Of a DNA stretch of 64,000 nt, positions 8,569-17,928 are shown piece by piece. Location of the stretch: positions 1 to 64,000 of the forward strand of contig JAHBUR010000012.1 of the NCBI GenBank assembly GCA_019637975.1, read 5' to 3'. The position numbers and the translations under genes are program-made. The notes below the pieces were generated by a model. That model was given only the letters and a program-made list of their open reading frames with translations, was not told the DNA's origin and searched no databases. This DNA comes from Bacteroidota bacterium (GTDB lineage: Bacteria; Bacteroidota; Ignavibacteria; UBA10030; UBA6906). Each line of letters starts with the position of its first letter. Within the stretch, counting starts at the first letter, position 1.

Positions 8569-9132
8569 TTAGTTCTTTACACGTTCGAGGTATTGCCCCG
8601 TTCGTGTATCGATTTTAACGACATCCCCCTCATTGATGAAGAGCGGTACATTGACGGTTGCTCCGGTTTCGACTTTCGCTGGTTTCGTACCGGGATTGGC
8701 ACTGTCGCCTTTCACTCCGGGAACTGTCTCAACAACCGCGAGTTCGACAGTAATGGGAAGCTCGACGCCGGTGATTTCAGGACCGTTCATCAGAATGTCC
8801 ACCACAAGGCCGTCTTTAAGGAAATCCGCTCCGTCGCCGATCTGTTCCTTCTGGACAGCCATTTGCTCATAGTTCTCCTGATCCATGAACACATAGCCGG
8901 TAGCGTCATGGTAGAGATATTGGAATTGCTTTCGTTCTATGCGAATGATATCGATGGACTCACCGGCGCGGAACCGATTCTCGATGACTTTGCCGCTCTT
9001 CAAATTTTTCAACTTCGTCCGCACAAATGCCCGCCAGTTACCCGGATTGACGTGTTGAAACTCGATTATAGTCCAAGGTTCGTTATTGTATTTGATAACC
9101 AAACCTGGCCGAAAATCTGATGTAGAGGGCAT
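8569..9132 (-). CDS. efp: Translation elongation factor P
   Basis: 187 residues, the standard three-domain EF-P that relieves ribosome stalling at polyproline. The tip of domain I reads [10 protein letters not shown], so Asn32 stands where most EF-P proteins have a modified Lys or Arg (PGKG in E. coli). The rest is canonical ([41 protein letters not shown]). A PGN tip agrees, as I recall, with EF-P from Chlorobi. TAAGGA precedes the ATG. It heads the efp-accB-accC group. Confidence 0.95.
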   Translation of the reverse strand: MPSTSDFRPGLVIKYNNEPWTIIEFQHVNPGNWRAFVRTKLKNLKSGKVIENRFRAGESIDIIRIERKQFQYLYHDATGYVFMDQENYEQMAVQKEQIGDGADFLKDGLVVDILMNGPEITGVELPITVELAVVETVPGVKGDSANPGTKPAKVETGATVNVPLFINEGDVVKIDTRTGQYLERVKN

Positions 9133-9315
9133 AATTCCTTACATTATCTTAATGAATTGAACAGACAGCGTGGTAAATCTTTGAACAGAACGGGTGAAAA
9201 ATATACCCACATTGATGCTGAAAGTCAAGAAAACGGCTTCGGAAGCGATTCCACGGAGGCCTTTCTTGATTAAGATGTTGAGAATGACTACTCTTTGGAC
9301 AGAAGGATATAATGT
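9133..9315. other. Divergent intergenic region between efp and a lipoprotein gene
   Basis: 183 bp that must hold the efp promoter (minus strand) and the promoter of the lipoprotein gene (plus strand). On the plus strand AAGGA at 9303-9307 is a clear ribosome binding site for the ATG at 9316. A weak TTGATT (9266-9271) with TACTCT 17 bp later is a possible but poor promoter. I found no riboswitch or repeat here. Confidence 0.4.
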
Positions 9316-9636
9316 ATGAGACAAATAGTCACTCTTGCCCTGTTGCTTTTTCTCGCCTCATGTTCAGAACGGAAATCACCTGTCTCGGCAATAGACGCCG
9401 ACAAGTTCGAGAAGATCTATCTTGAATTGGTCGATTCGGCACTTGTCATCCAGGCACAGCCTGATTCACTTGTCAGCCCGGTTGCGGAGAGAATTTTAGA
9501 GCGGCATGAGGTTACAGCGGAACAATTCAGGGCGACCGTGCGCGAGTACAACAACGACACGCGTGTGTGGAAGGAATTCTACGACAACGTTCTCCTACGA
9601 ATTGATGAGCGGATGAAACGAGTCCCGCCCCCGTAA
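9316..9636 (+). CDS. Small lipoprotein, DUF4296-like
   Basis: 106 residues with a lipoprotein signal peptide (LLFLASC lipobox, Cys about 16). The mature part is helical and charged, with ERHEVTAEQFRATVREYNND, which fits the DUF4296 family of Bacteroidota lipoproteins (helical, function unknown). It begins after AAGGA at 9303-9307 and ends 5 bp before the stop of the convergent purM gene. Confidence 0.7.
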   Translation: MRQIVTLALLLFLASCSERKSPVSAIDADKFEKIYLELVDSALVIQAQPDSLVSPVAERILERHEVTAEQFRATVREYNNDTRVWKEFYDNVLLRIDERMKRVPPP

Positions 9637-9641
9637 ATCAT

Positions 9642-10643
9642 TCAACGACGAACCACCTCACCGACAACAACAGGCGCTTCCCCTTTTTTCTTCAGGAAGC
9701 GAATAACATTATCGGCTTGTGCATGCGGAATGACAATAATAAGTCCGATGCCAAGATTGAATGCTCGCCGCATATCTTCTTCAGGAACGCTGCCAACACG
9801 TTGTATCAAATTGAAGATGGCATTGCGGTCCCATGCACTCCACTCAATCCTAAGTCTCAGACTCTTCGGCACAATACGCATTGTGTTGCCGACTATTCCG
9901 CCGCCTGTAATGTGAGACAGGCCACGAACATCAAACTTCGCCACTACCGCTTGAACAGACTTCAGGTAAGAACGGTGTACGGCAAGCAATGCTTCGCCGA
10001 CAGCTGAGTTGAGTTCATCAACATGCTGATCGAGTCGGAAGACGGGGAGCAGCACAGAGCGGGCAAGCGAGTATCCGTTTGTGTGCAATCCGGTCGAACG
10101 GAGTCCAATAAGAACATCTCCCTTGCGAATTCTCTTTCCATCAACAATCTTCTTCTTCTCGACAACGCCGACAATCGTTCCGGCAAGATCGTATTCATTC
10201 TCGTTATAGAACCCGGGCATCTCCGCAGTTTCGCCGCCAATCAATGAGCAGCCGTTCTCGTTGCATGCTTTGACGAACCCATCAATAACATCCCTCGCCA
10301 CGTTGAGGTTGAGCTTTCCGCACGCAAAATAATCCATGAAAAAAAGGGGTCGCGCTCCACAGGCGAGAATATCATTCACGCAGTGGTTCACCAGATCCTG
10401 CCCGACTGTGTCGTGTTTGTTCATCATGTGGGCAACCATCAACTTCGTGCCGACACCATCGACGCTTGAGACAAGAACAGGCGACTTATAGCCCTTGAAC
10501 GTTCCGTCGAACAATGCTCCGAACGAACCGATCCCCCCGAGAACAGATTTGTTGAATGTCGAGCGGACGGCCTTTTTGATATGATGGACAAGCCGGTCGC
10601 CTCTCCCGATATCAACACCCGCTTCGGCATAGGTCTGCGACAA
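9642..10643 (-). CDS. purM: Phosphoribosylformylglycinamidine cyclo-ligase (AIR synthetase)
   Basis: Closes the imidazole ring in de novo purine synthesis (FGAM plus ATP to AIR). From a TTG at 10643, preceded by AAGGAAGGG, the protein has 333 residues and begins LSQTYAEAGVDIGRGDRLV, as expected for PurM. Further motifs are DGVGTKLMVAHMM, MDYFACGKLN, IGGETAEMPGFY, GLRSTGLHTNGYSLAR and HITGGGIVGN. An in-frame extension upstream to 10724 has no PurM character and is not counted. Other pur genes are not in the window. Confidence 0.93.
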   Translation of the reverse strand: MSQTYAEAGVDIGRGDRLVHHIKKAVRSTFNKSVLGGIGSFGALFDGTFKGYKSPVLVSSVDGVGTKLMVAHMMNKHDTVGQDLVNHCVNDILACGARPLFFMDYFACGKLNLNVARDVIDGFVKACNENGCSLIGGETAEMPGFYNENEYDLAGTIVGVVEKKKIVDGKRIRKGDVLIGLRSTGLHTNGYSLARSVLLPVFRLDQHVDELNSAVGEALLAVHRSYLKSVQAVVAKFDVRGLSHITGGGIVGNTMRIVPKSLRLRIEWSAWDRNAIFNLIQRVGSVPEEDMRRAFNLGIGLIIVIPHAQADNVIRFLKKKGEAPVVVGEVVRR

Positions 10644-10732
10644 CTTAATCCCTTCCTTTGAAGAAGAACTTGAATGGCAAAATGTTAGAGATTCTCGCAG
10701 ACAAAAGCAATGCAAATTTGTCACGATTTCCC

Positions 10733-10761
10733 TTGATAAAAGTTGTTTAGGTCGTTATATT
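10733..10761 (+). promoter_or_regulatory. Predicted sigma-70-type promoter for the FAH-family gene
   Basis: TTGATA (10733-10738) and TATATT (10756-10761) are separated by exactly 17 bp, about 30 bp upstream of the ATG at 10791. The match is good, but the assignment rests on consensus only. Confidence 0.45.
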
Positions 10762-10790
10762 CAGCCGTAGCGAGTTATCGTAAACCGTTG

Positions 10791-11447
10791 ATGGCTTTAG
10801 TCCAATTCCGTAATTCTAACAAGAAATTCCTAGTAGGTAAAATTGTCTGCCTCGGGCGCAACTATGCGGCGCATGCAAAGGAAATGCACGCCGAGGCGCC
10901 TGAAGTTCCTGTGCTTTTCTTGAAGCCCTCTACTGCCATCGTGCACGATGGCAGCAACGTTATGATTCCGCAGTTCTCATCGGAGCTTCACCACGAAGTC
11001 GAGATGGTTGTTGTGATCGGGAAAAGGGGAACGAGAATCTCAAAGCATGAAGCGATGGAACATGTGGGCGGTTATGCAGTCGCGTTGGATATGACGTTGC
11101 GGGATGTTCAATCAGAAGCGAAGAAGAAAGGGTTGCCATGGTCGGTTTCGAAAGGATTCGACACATCGGCGCCGTTGTCGCACGCAGTCGAGAAAGAGCA
11201 TGTCGCGAACCCGCACAATCTGGACATCACGCTGAAAGTGAACGGAGTTTTGCGGCAACATTCAAACACCCGGAACATGATTTTTTCAGTTGAGGAGATG
11301 ATCACGTATATCTCTTCGATTTTTACCCTTGAAGTTGGAGATTTGATTTTTACCGGTACACCCGAAGGCGTTGGGGGAGTTGTTTCGGGAGACCAACTCG
11401 AAGCTGAACTCGAGTCTGTTGGAACGTTGCGGGTCGGCATACAGTAA
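10791..11447 (+). CDS. Fumarylacetoacetate hydrolase family protein (FAHD1-like)
   Basis: 218 residues from the ATG at 10791, the normal length for the short FAHD1/YcgM branch. These are metal-dependent acylpyruvate hydrolases or oxaloacetate decarboxylases. Seen are VCLGRNYAAHAKEM, FLKPSTAIVHDG, the metal-binding HHEVEMVVVIGK, ALDMTLRDVQ, KGFDTSAPL and DLIFTGTPEGVGGV. Substrate cannot be set from sequence. It follows a predicted promoter at 10733-10761 and is followed 23 bp later by the ParA gene. Confidence 0.88.
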   Translation: MALVQFRNSNKKFLVGKIVCLGRNYAAHAKEMHAEAPEVPVLFLKPSTAIVHDGSNVMIPQFSSELHHEVEMVVVIGKRGTRISKHEAMEHVGGYAVALDMTLRDVQSEAKKKGLPWSVSKGFDTSAPLSHAVEKEHVANPHNLDITLKVNGVLRQHSNTRNMIFSVEEMITYISSIFTLEVGDLIFTGTPEGVGGVVSGDQLEAELESVGTLRVGIQ

Positions 11448-11470
11448 GCCCACCATCTTTAGACAGTTTT

Positions 11471-12292
11471 ATGGCAAAGGTTATCGCAATTGCAATCCCC
11501 AAGGGCGGGGTTGGAAAGACGACAACGGCAATAAATCTCGCCGCCAGTCTCGCCTTCTGCGACCAGCGAACACTTCTGATCGACCTTGATACCTCGGGAG
11601 CTTCCGGCCTCGGTCTCGGCTTTACCGAAGCGAACACGAAATCCGGCATGTTCGAAGTATTCAACTTCATCTGCGGATTGAATCACACCGTTCACAAAAC
11701 TGAAATCCCGAATCTCCATGTCGTTCCGGCAAATGTTCACACTCTTCTGCGTGAAGAGCGGTTGATGAAGCTTGCCGACAACCGGCTCATTCTGAAGAAT
11801 GCGCTTCGATCTGTTGAGAACAGTTATGATTACGTTCTCATTGACTGCCCGCCATTCCTTCGCGGGCTTACAACCAACGCGCTCACGGCAGCCGACTCCG
11901 TGCTTGTGCCCGTCAAATCCGGACACTTTGCTCTTGACGCTGTTGACAAGTTCTTCAAGTATATCGATTGGATTCGCGAGGTAGCCAACAAGATGATCTT
12001 GATCGAAGGTATTCTTCTGACGATGTACGAACAAAGCACAAAGGTCACGGAAATCACCACGCGTGAGTTGCAAGCGAAGTACCGGAAATACGTTTTTGAA
12101 TCAGTCATCCCCCGCAATGCCCCTCTTTCAGAAGCAAGTTTTTACGGGAAACCTGCCTTGCTGTATGATATCAATTCTCTCGGCGCACAGGCGTATCTTG
12201 ACCTTGCCCGCGAAATCTCCGGGCGGAGTTCAACAACGAAACCGGTCATGCCGAACGTAGTGGAGCCTGTCGTTTTAAGCCGTCAGGCATAG
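11471..12292 (+). CDS. ParA/Soj-family ATPase without ParB partner
   Basis: 273 residues. Deviant Walker A motif PKGGVGKTTT at 10-19, Walker A' DLDTSGASG (the usual form is DLDPQGN) and Walker B VLIDCPPF. ParA-type ATPases dimerise on ATP and position DNA or protein cargo on the nucleoid. No parB or centromere-like repeats lie next to it, so it is either an orphan cargo-positioning ATPase or the chromosomal ParA with ParB elsewhere. It lies between the FAH gene and a gene for an M23 cell-wall peptidase (17 bp gap), with which it may be co-transcribed. Confidence 0.85.
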   Translation: MAKVIAIAIPKGGVGKTTTAINLAASLAFCDQRTLLIDLDTSGASGLGLGFTEANTKSGMFEVFNFICGLNHTVHKTEIPNLHVVPANVHTLLREERLMKLADNRLILKNALRSVENSYDYVLIDCPPFLRGLTTNALTAADSVLVPVKSGHFALDAVDKFFKYIDWIREVANKMILIEGILLTMYEQSTKVTEITTRELQAKYRKYVFESVIPRNAPLSEASFYGKPALLYDINSLGAQAYLDLAREISGRSSTTKPVMPNVVEPVVLSRQA

Positions 12293-12309
12293 CTTCTTCA
12301 CGGGGGTAC

Positions 12310-14574
12310 ATGGTCAGGTTCTTGGTGTTGTGTTTCTGCTGTATCTTCTTCCTCTCGCTCATTCGTTCTCCCGTCACTGAACATCCGAACAGCAGCGAAG
12401 AGGCGCTTCGCCTTCTTCCGCCGGCCGGACTTCTCTACGATTCACTTCGCACGGATTTCTCCGATTACATGTGGCCTACCGATGCAGGGCGGCTTGTCAC
12501 GTCGGTATTCGCCGAGTATCGCAGCACACATTTCCACGGCGGTATTGATGTCAGCACGGGCGATGATACCGGATTCAGAGTGTTTGCTTCGCGGGATGGA
12601 TATGTTGAACGGATTCTCGTGAGTCCTACCGGATACGGCAAAATGCTCTGGGTTCGTCATGCAGACGGATTCTCGACGACATACGCACACCTGAGAAATT
12701 TCAACGAAGCAATTGACGCATTTGTGGAAAGAGAACAACTCCGGCTCGAACGCTATCCGGTGGATATTGACTGCGGGCCGCAGCAGTTTCCTGTCAAGAA
12801 AGGCGAACTCATTGCGTATACCGGTGAAACAGGCACAGGCTCCCCCCATCTCCATTTCGAAATTCGTGATCAGAACAGAAACTTTGTCAACCCGCTTCTT
12901 TCTCCGCACTTTACGTTTCCCGACAATCTCCTCCCCAGTTTCTACCTTCTTGCGGTAACGCCCCTCGGAGAAGAATCTGTCGTAAATGGCTCATTCGACT
13001 CTCATGTTATTCGGTTTAAGAATCCCTTGCAAGGCACAACGGTAGTTCGTGATACAATTTACGTCTACGGTTCATTTGGCTTTGCCGTTGATGTGAGAGA
13101 CAGGATCGACAATTCACGATTCAGAAACGGCGTGTACAGCATCAGGGTTTTCCTGAATGATTCGTTGATTTACTCCGTGCAGCTCGACCGTGCTCCTTCT
13201 TCCGGCGACTTGCAGTCGGGCTTGTATTTCGACTACGCTTTGGTTGCGGAGGAAGGGGGCAAAATTGCAAAGCTCTACATGCACTCGCCCAACCGTCTTC
13301 CCTTCCACCATCCTCAGACCGACAACGCGGGCATCATCAACACGGCGCTGTTCCACAGTGGACCGCACAGATACAGGATTGTAACCAGCGATTTCTGGAA
13401 GAATTCTTCCGAAATATCCGGAACGATTGTATTCTCAAATCCGGGGAAACTTTCCATCGCGGAATCCTCGGGATTGCTGCAGTTCAATTCCGGCGGGGCA
13501 GAATTGAACAGATTGAGATTGTTTTCATCAATCATTTCCAAACAGGGCCGGATACGATGGAAGGAGGAGTTTCTGAGACAAGAAGGAGCGGCTGTGCGGT
13601 TGTCGGGAATCAAAGGGAACTACGACGTTCTCCGAATCGAAGGGTGGGATCGATATGCTCCAAGCACGCTACCGGCATACTACTTCCCCAAAAAGAGGAG
13701 CTTACCCGCAGCGCGTGTGGAGTTTGATCACAAGGTCGAGCAAGACTTTGTCCGCATTTCATTGAAAACGGATGGCGCCTTCACATCAACTCCATCAATC
13801 GCCCTCGTCGAAGGATCTTCGTCAAGAACATTGACTGTGGCTCCGGTGGAATACAATTTCTACACGGCAACGTTCCGCCCCCTTGCGTCCCACATGGGAA
13901 GACGGACGCTCTTTGCAGAATATGAAGTCAACGGGCATCTTCAGACTCAGCAGAAAGAGATGACACTCTACCCCGTTCTTCCCGGCCAACCCTCGGTGAT
14001 TTCGATTGATGGAGGCAGGCTGCACATTATTGCTGATTCTTCATCGGTGTACAAGCCTCTCTTTCTTGAAGCAAAGAGGACGGGTGACATGCGGTATTCT
14101 CTTTTTCCGAAGCATGTTGTGTTGGATGGAGGACTCCGGGTCAGGCTTCGGCCGGACCCGCATGAACACAACCAAGGCCTCTTCTTTCGCCGACGCAATT
14201 CGTGGATACTTCTAACCAATCAGAGGGAGGGTGAGTACTTCACAGGCCATCTTCGTCGCACGCCTGTTGATATTGCACTGCTGACAGACTCTCAGCCGCC
14301 GGCTGTTTCGAATCTCAGACTGCCGACAACCTACGGAAAACAGCCTCATAGAATCGTGTTCAATGTTCGCGACAACATGAGCGGCGTTGAATATGACGAG
14401 CTAAAGCTCTACATTAATGGCGTGTTCGCAATTCCGGAAATCGACGGTGAACATCGTCGGGTTGAGCATCGGTTCAAAACGCCTCTTGCACGCGGTTCCC
14501 ACTCTCTTCTGATTCTTCTGAAAGATAGAATCGGCAATTCCGGCGAAGTACGCCGGACCTTCACGGTACGCTGA
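12310..14574 (+). CDS. Secreted M23 (LytM-type) peptidase with long beta-rich C-terminus
   Basis: 754 residues. A hydrophobic N-terminus (residues 1-20) acts as signal or anchor. The LytM domain covers about 60-195 with the zinc ligands H76-x3-D80 (THFHGGID) and H180-L-H182 (SPHLHFE). An insertion lies between YAHLRNF and the KGELIAYTGETGTG part. The remaining 550 residues are beta-rich with no named domain, ending in Ig-like sequence (FNVRDNMSGVEYDELKLYIN). This large C-terminal part is typical of Ignavibacteria/Chlorobi M23 proteins. It probably cleaves peptidoglycan cross-links or activates amidases in the periplasm; all zinc ligands are present. Confidence 0.87.
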   Translation: MVRFLVLCFCCIFFLSLIRSPVTEHPNSSEEALRLLPPAGLLYDSLRTDFSDYMWPTDAGRLVTSVFAEYRSTHFHGGIDVSTGDDTGFRVFASRDGYVERILVSPTGYGKMLWVRHADGFSTTYAHLRNFNEAIDAFVEREQLRLERYPVDIDCGPQQFPVKKGELIAYTGETGTGSPHLHFEIRDQNRNFVNPLLSPHFTFPDNLLPSFYLLAVTPLGEESVVNGSFDSHVIRFKNPLQGTTVVRDTIYVYGSFGFAVDVRDRIDNSRFRNGVYSIRVFLNDSLIYSVQLDRAPSSGDLQSGLYFDYALVAEEGGKIAKLYMHSPNRLPFHHPQTDNAGIINTALFHSGPHRYRIVTSDFWKNSSEISGTIVFSNPGKLSIAESSGLLQFNSGGAELNRLRLFSSIISKQGRIRWKEEFLRQEGAAVRLSGIKGNYDVLRIEGWDRYAPSTLPAYYFPKKRSLPAARVEFDHKVEQDFVRISLKTDGAFTSTPSIALVEGSSSRTLTVAPVEYNFYTATFRPLASHMGRRTLFAEYEVNGHLQTQQKEMTLYPVLPGQPSVISIDGGRLHIIADSSSVYKPLFLEAKRTGDMRYSLFPKHVVLDGGLRVRLRPDPHEHNQGLFFRRRNSWILLTNQREGEYFTGHLRRTPVDIALLTDSQPPAVSNLRLPTTYGKQPHRIVFNVRDNMSGVEYDELKLYINGVFAIPEIDGEHRRVEHRFKTPLARGSHSLLILLKDRIGNSGEVRRTFTVR

Positions 14575-14613
14575 CACTCATCCTTACTTCTTACAAGCAT
14601 TACGGAGACATTC

Positions 14614-17331
14614 TTGTCAGATTCATCATCTCTTGCCAAAGTCTATTCGCCTAACGAAGTCGAATCAAAGTGGTACGCGTATTGGGAAAGTCATGATTTT
14701 TTCCATGCGGAAGTGAACCCGTCGAAGCCTTCGTACACAATCGTCATTCCCCCTCCGAACGTTACGGGCGTTCTTCACATGGGGCATATTCTCAACAATA
14801 CACTTCAGGATGCTTTCATCCGCTACAAGCGAATGAAGGGATTTGAAGCATGCTGGATTCCCGGAACTGATCATGCGGGCATCGCAACGCAAAATGTTGT
14901 TGAAAAATCTCTGAAGAAGGAAAACAAAACCCGCCACGATCTCGGGCGTGAACAGTTCGTCAAGCGTGTGTGGGAGTGGAAAGAACGGTACGGAGGCGTT
15001 ATCATCAAACAATTGCGCACGCTCGGATGCTCGTGCGACTGGCAACGTGAACGCTTCACGATGGATGCAACACTCTCCGTTGCCGTACGTGAAGTCTTCG
15101 TCCGTATGTTCGATGACGGCCTCATCTATCGCGGCAAGTATATCGTCAATTGGTGTCCGAAAGATCATACCGCCATCAGCGACGATGAAGTGAATTACTC
15201 TGAACAACAGGGGAAGATTTACTATCTCAAGTACCCGATTCGCGAAACGTCCGATTTTGCGATCGTGGCAACCACCCGGCCCGAGACAATGTTAGGCGAT
15301 ACGGCCGTCGCAGTCAATCCGAACGATCCGCGATATATCCATCTTGTCGGAACGATGGTAGAGTTGCCGCTGACGGGGCGCGAGATCCCCATCATTGCCG
15401 ACGAATATGTTGACGCATCATTCGGCTCGGGAATGGTCAAGATTACTCCGGCTCACGACCCGAACGATTACTGGGTCGGGCAGCGGCACAATCTCCCCCA
15501 AATAAATATCTTCGACGTCTCGGCGACTCTAAACGACGAAGCTCCGGCACAGTACCGGGGGATGGATCGGTATGAGGCACGAAGGGCCGTTCTCAACGAT
15601 CTTGAGGAACAAGGATTGATTCTTAAGATCGAAGATCATGTCAACAATATCGGAAGGTGTTATCGCTGCGACACGGTGATCGAGCCGTATCTTTCAGACC
15701 AGTGGTTTGTGAAGATGAAGCCGCTTGCCGAACCCGCCTTGAAGGTTGTACTTGATGGCACAATCTCGTTCTACCCCGATCGTTGGACGAAGGTGTATGA
15801 ACACTGGATGACGAATATCCGCGACTGGTGCATCTCGCGCCAACTATGGTGGGGACATCGCATTCCTGTGTACTATGCTGATGACGGACGCTTCACAGCT
15901 GCGCGTAGCGAAGACGAAGCTCGCAAGAAACTCGGCCTCGACTCCGTGGCATCCCTTCGTCAGGATGAAGATGTGCTGGATACGTGGTTCTCGTCCTGGC
16001 TCTGGCCTTTTTCGGTTCACGACTGGCCACAGCATGAGAAGCTCGGCAAGAAAAACGATCTCGCCTATTTCTATCCGACGGATACGCTGGTTACCGCCCC
16101 GGAGATCATTTTCTTCTGGGTCGCACGCATGATCATGTCGGGCCTGTATTTCGGGCCGAGCTTCACGGGAAGCAACGATCCGAAGAAGAACATCCCCTTC
16201 AAGCATGTGTACTTCACAAGCATCGTGCGGGATGCGAAAGGACGGAAAATGTCGAAGTCGCTCGGCAATTCACCGGAGCCGCTCGACTTGATTGCGGAAT
16301 ACGGAGCCGATGCCGTCCGCTTCACAATACTCTATCTCGCGCCGTTGGGACAGGATATCATCTACGCAAAGGAGAAGAATGAAATCGGCCGGAACTTCGC
16401 CAACAAGATCTGGAATGCAGGCCGCTTTCTTCTGATGAATCGCGACCAGATCGGCGAGGCCGCAAAGAAAACGGAATTCAACATTGATCATCTTGATTTA
16501 GCAGACAGGTGGATTCTTTCCCGGTATCATTCAACGGCTCTCGACATCCAGAAGGTAATGGATGAATTCGAAATCAACAAAGTCACGAAAGTGATCTACG
16601 ATTTCTTCTGGCATGACTACTGCGACTGGTACATCGAAATGGTGAAGTCAAGATTTTACGGCGATGAGCCTGCAGATATCAAGCAAGCTGTCGTGTCGAG
16701 GGCTCTTGACCTGTATGATGCTGCGCTGCGCCTTCTCCATCCCGTTATGCCTTTTGTGACGGAAGAATTGTGGCAACACATCCGTCAGCGAGGCACAGGG
16801 GAAACGATCATGCGCTCGCGGATATCTGAACCCGACACGTCGTTTGTGGACAAAGAAGTGGAGAATGAAATGCAGTTCGTGCAGAACGTGATTGAGTCGG
16901 TACGCAACATCCGGGGAGAGATGAGCATACCGCCATCAAAAGAACTCTCTCTCGTAGTGAAACTCTCCGGCATGCACAAGGAAGATCGGGTCCAACAATA
17001 CAGCGGCTATCTGAAGCGGCTTGCCCGCGTCGCTTCGCTCACATTCCTGCACGATTCCACACGCCCCAAAGTTTCAGCAAGCGCCGTTGCGCAGGGAGCC
17101 GAACTTTTCGTTCCGCTTGAGGGGATTATTGATGTTGCCGTGGAGAAGGCACGGCTTGCAAAGGAGATTGACCGACTCTCAAACCTCCTGAAGAATGTTC
17201 AGGAAAAACTCACGAACCCGAAATTTGTCGACAAAGCGCCGAAGGATGTAGTGGAGAAAGAGAACGAGAAGATGAAAAATTTCGGCGAGACCCTCGAGAA
17301 ATTGCAAAGGAGTTACGATGCGTTCAGTTAA
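14614..17331 (+). CDS. valS: Valyl-tRNA synthetase
   Basis: Charges tRNA-Val. 905 residues starting from a TTG at 14614 with GGAG seven bases upstream; no nearer ATG fits. The class I signatures are HMGH (55-58, within PPPNVTGVLHMGH) and KMSKS (545-549). The CP1 editing domain is present with TTRPETMLGDTAVAVNP. The C-terminal coiled-coil tRNA-binding arm is seen (LAKEIDRLSNLLKNVQEKL to the end). Nothing is missing. A short GGGCA/TGCCC inverted repeat follows within 30 bp but lacks a T run. Confidence 0.97.
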   Translation: MSDSSSLAKVYSPNEVESKWYAYWESHDFFHAEVNPSKPSYTIVIPPPNVTGVLHMGHILNNTLQDAFIRYKRMKGFEACWIPGTDHAGIATQNVVEKSLKKENKTRHDLGREQFVKRVWEWKERYGGVIIKQLRTLGCSCDWQRERFTMDATLSVAVREVFVRMFDDGLIYRGKYIVNWCPKDHTAISDDEVNYSEQQGKIYYLKYPIRETSDFAIVATTRPETMLGDTAVAVNPNDPRYIHLVGTMVELPLTGREIPIIADEYVDASFGSGMVKITPAHDPNDYWVGQRHNLPQINIFDVSATLNDEAPAQYRGMDRYEARRAVLNDLEEQGLILKIEDHVNNIGRCYRCDTVIEPYLSDQWFVKMKPLAEPALKVVLDGTISFYPDRWTKVYEHWMTNIRDWCISRQLWWGHRIPVYYADDGRFTAARSEDEARKKLGLDSVASLRQDEDVLDTWFSSWLWPFSVHDWPQHEKLGKKNDLAYFYPTDTLVTAPEIIFFWVARMIMSGLYFGPSFTGSNDPKKNIPFKHVYFTSIVRDAKGRKMSKSLGNSPEPLDLIAEYGADAVRFTILYLAPLGQDIIYAKEKNEIGRNFANKIWNAGRFLLMNRDQIGEAAKKTEFNIDHLDLADRWILSRYHSTALDIQKVMDEFEINKVTKVIYDFFWHDYCDWYIEMVKSRFYGDEPADIKQAVVSRALDLYDAALRLLHPVMPFVTEELWQHIRQRGTGETIMRSRISEPDTSFVDKEVENEMQFVQNVIESVRNIRGEMSIPPSKELSLVVKLSGMHKEDRVQQYSGYLKRLARVASLTFLHDSTRPKVSASAVAQGAELFVPLEGIIDVAVEKARLAKEIDRLSNLLKNVQEKLTNPKFVDKAPKDVVEKENEKMKNFGETLEKLQRSYDAFS

Positions 17332-17436
17332 GGAAAAACGGGCAAAGCATGTTGTCTGCCCATTCTTCATATCTGAAACAACCGGAATGGTATCGCCGGG
17401 AGAACAATCCCGTTCCTCCATCGCAGCTTTCCGGTG

Positions 17437-17868
17437 TTAGCGTGTTCCTATTCTCCGTACATCCTCGAAGATAGTCCCCTCACTTCTCACCGAAAGTCTG
17501 TACAAGCGCGGGAATTTCAATTCATTTTCCGCCAAACCCACATAGTGAACGCCCGCCTTGAATGGCGCCTCATTGAAGATTCGCGCAATCTCTTCGCCTG
17601 CACTATCGAAAAGCTGCAGGGTTACGAATCCGTCGTTCTTCAGCAGAAACTCAATAGACGAGTATTGCCTCGGGGGCCGGTTTGCGTGAGTGAGTTCCTG
17701 AACTCTCTGCAATTGCTGCTGCTTTCCATAGGAGAGACCGGGAACGTGTTGCGGCGGCGCTGCGGGTGAAAGCGCTTGGCGGATTGTGTCAACTTCTGAT
17801 GTTGGTTTCATTGTGGGGGATTTCTCATGAACACGCAGCAAAGATAGACAAACAAAGGCAAGAAACAA
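17437..17868 (-). CDS. Small protein with FlgD/T9SS-tail-like domain
   Basis: 143 residues if the TTG at 17868 is used (GGAA upstream, weakly signal-like start), or 124 from the ATG at 17811. The second half (FVTLQLFDSAGEEIARIF through FKAGVHYVGLAE to LYRLSVRSEG) matches the FlgD-Ig/T9SS type A sorting-domain fold, but with diverged residues and no NPFNP segment. It may be a free-standing version of the fold or a decayed secreted protein. It stands alone between valS and the regulator gene, in the opposite direction to valS. Confidence 0.55.
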   Translation of the reverse strand: MFLAFVCLSLLRVHEKSPTMKPTSEVDTIRQALSPAAPPQHVPGLSYGKQQQLQRVQELTHANRPPRQYSSIEFLLKNDGFVTLQLFDSAGEEIARIFNEAPFKAGVHYVGLAENELKFPRLYRLSVRSEGTIFEDVRRIGTR

Positions 17869-17928
17869 TCAGGAAATTCCTGATTTTGTTTCGCTTATTC
17901 CCCACACGCCTGTCAGGGAAAACGAGTC

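Noticed and set aside
8476-9120. 214-codon plus-strand frame
   Set aside because: Antisense to efp; no signal, no motif.
10644-10724. N-terminal extension of PurM
   Set aside because: The extra 27 residues are Cys/Ser-rich and unlike PurM; the TTG at 10643 has a good ribosome site and gives the normal start.
17334-17436. Terminator after valS
   Set aside because: A GGGCA/TGCCC inverted repeat is present but has a 12-base loop and no T run.
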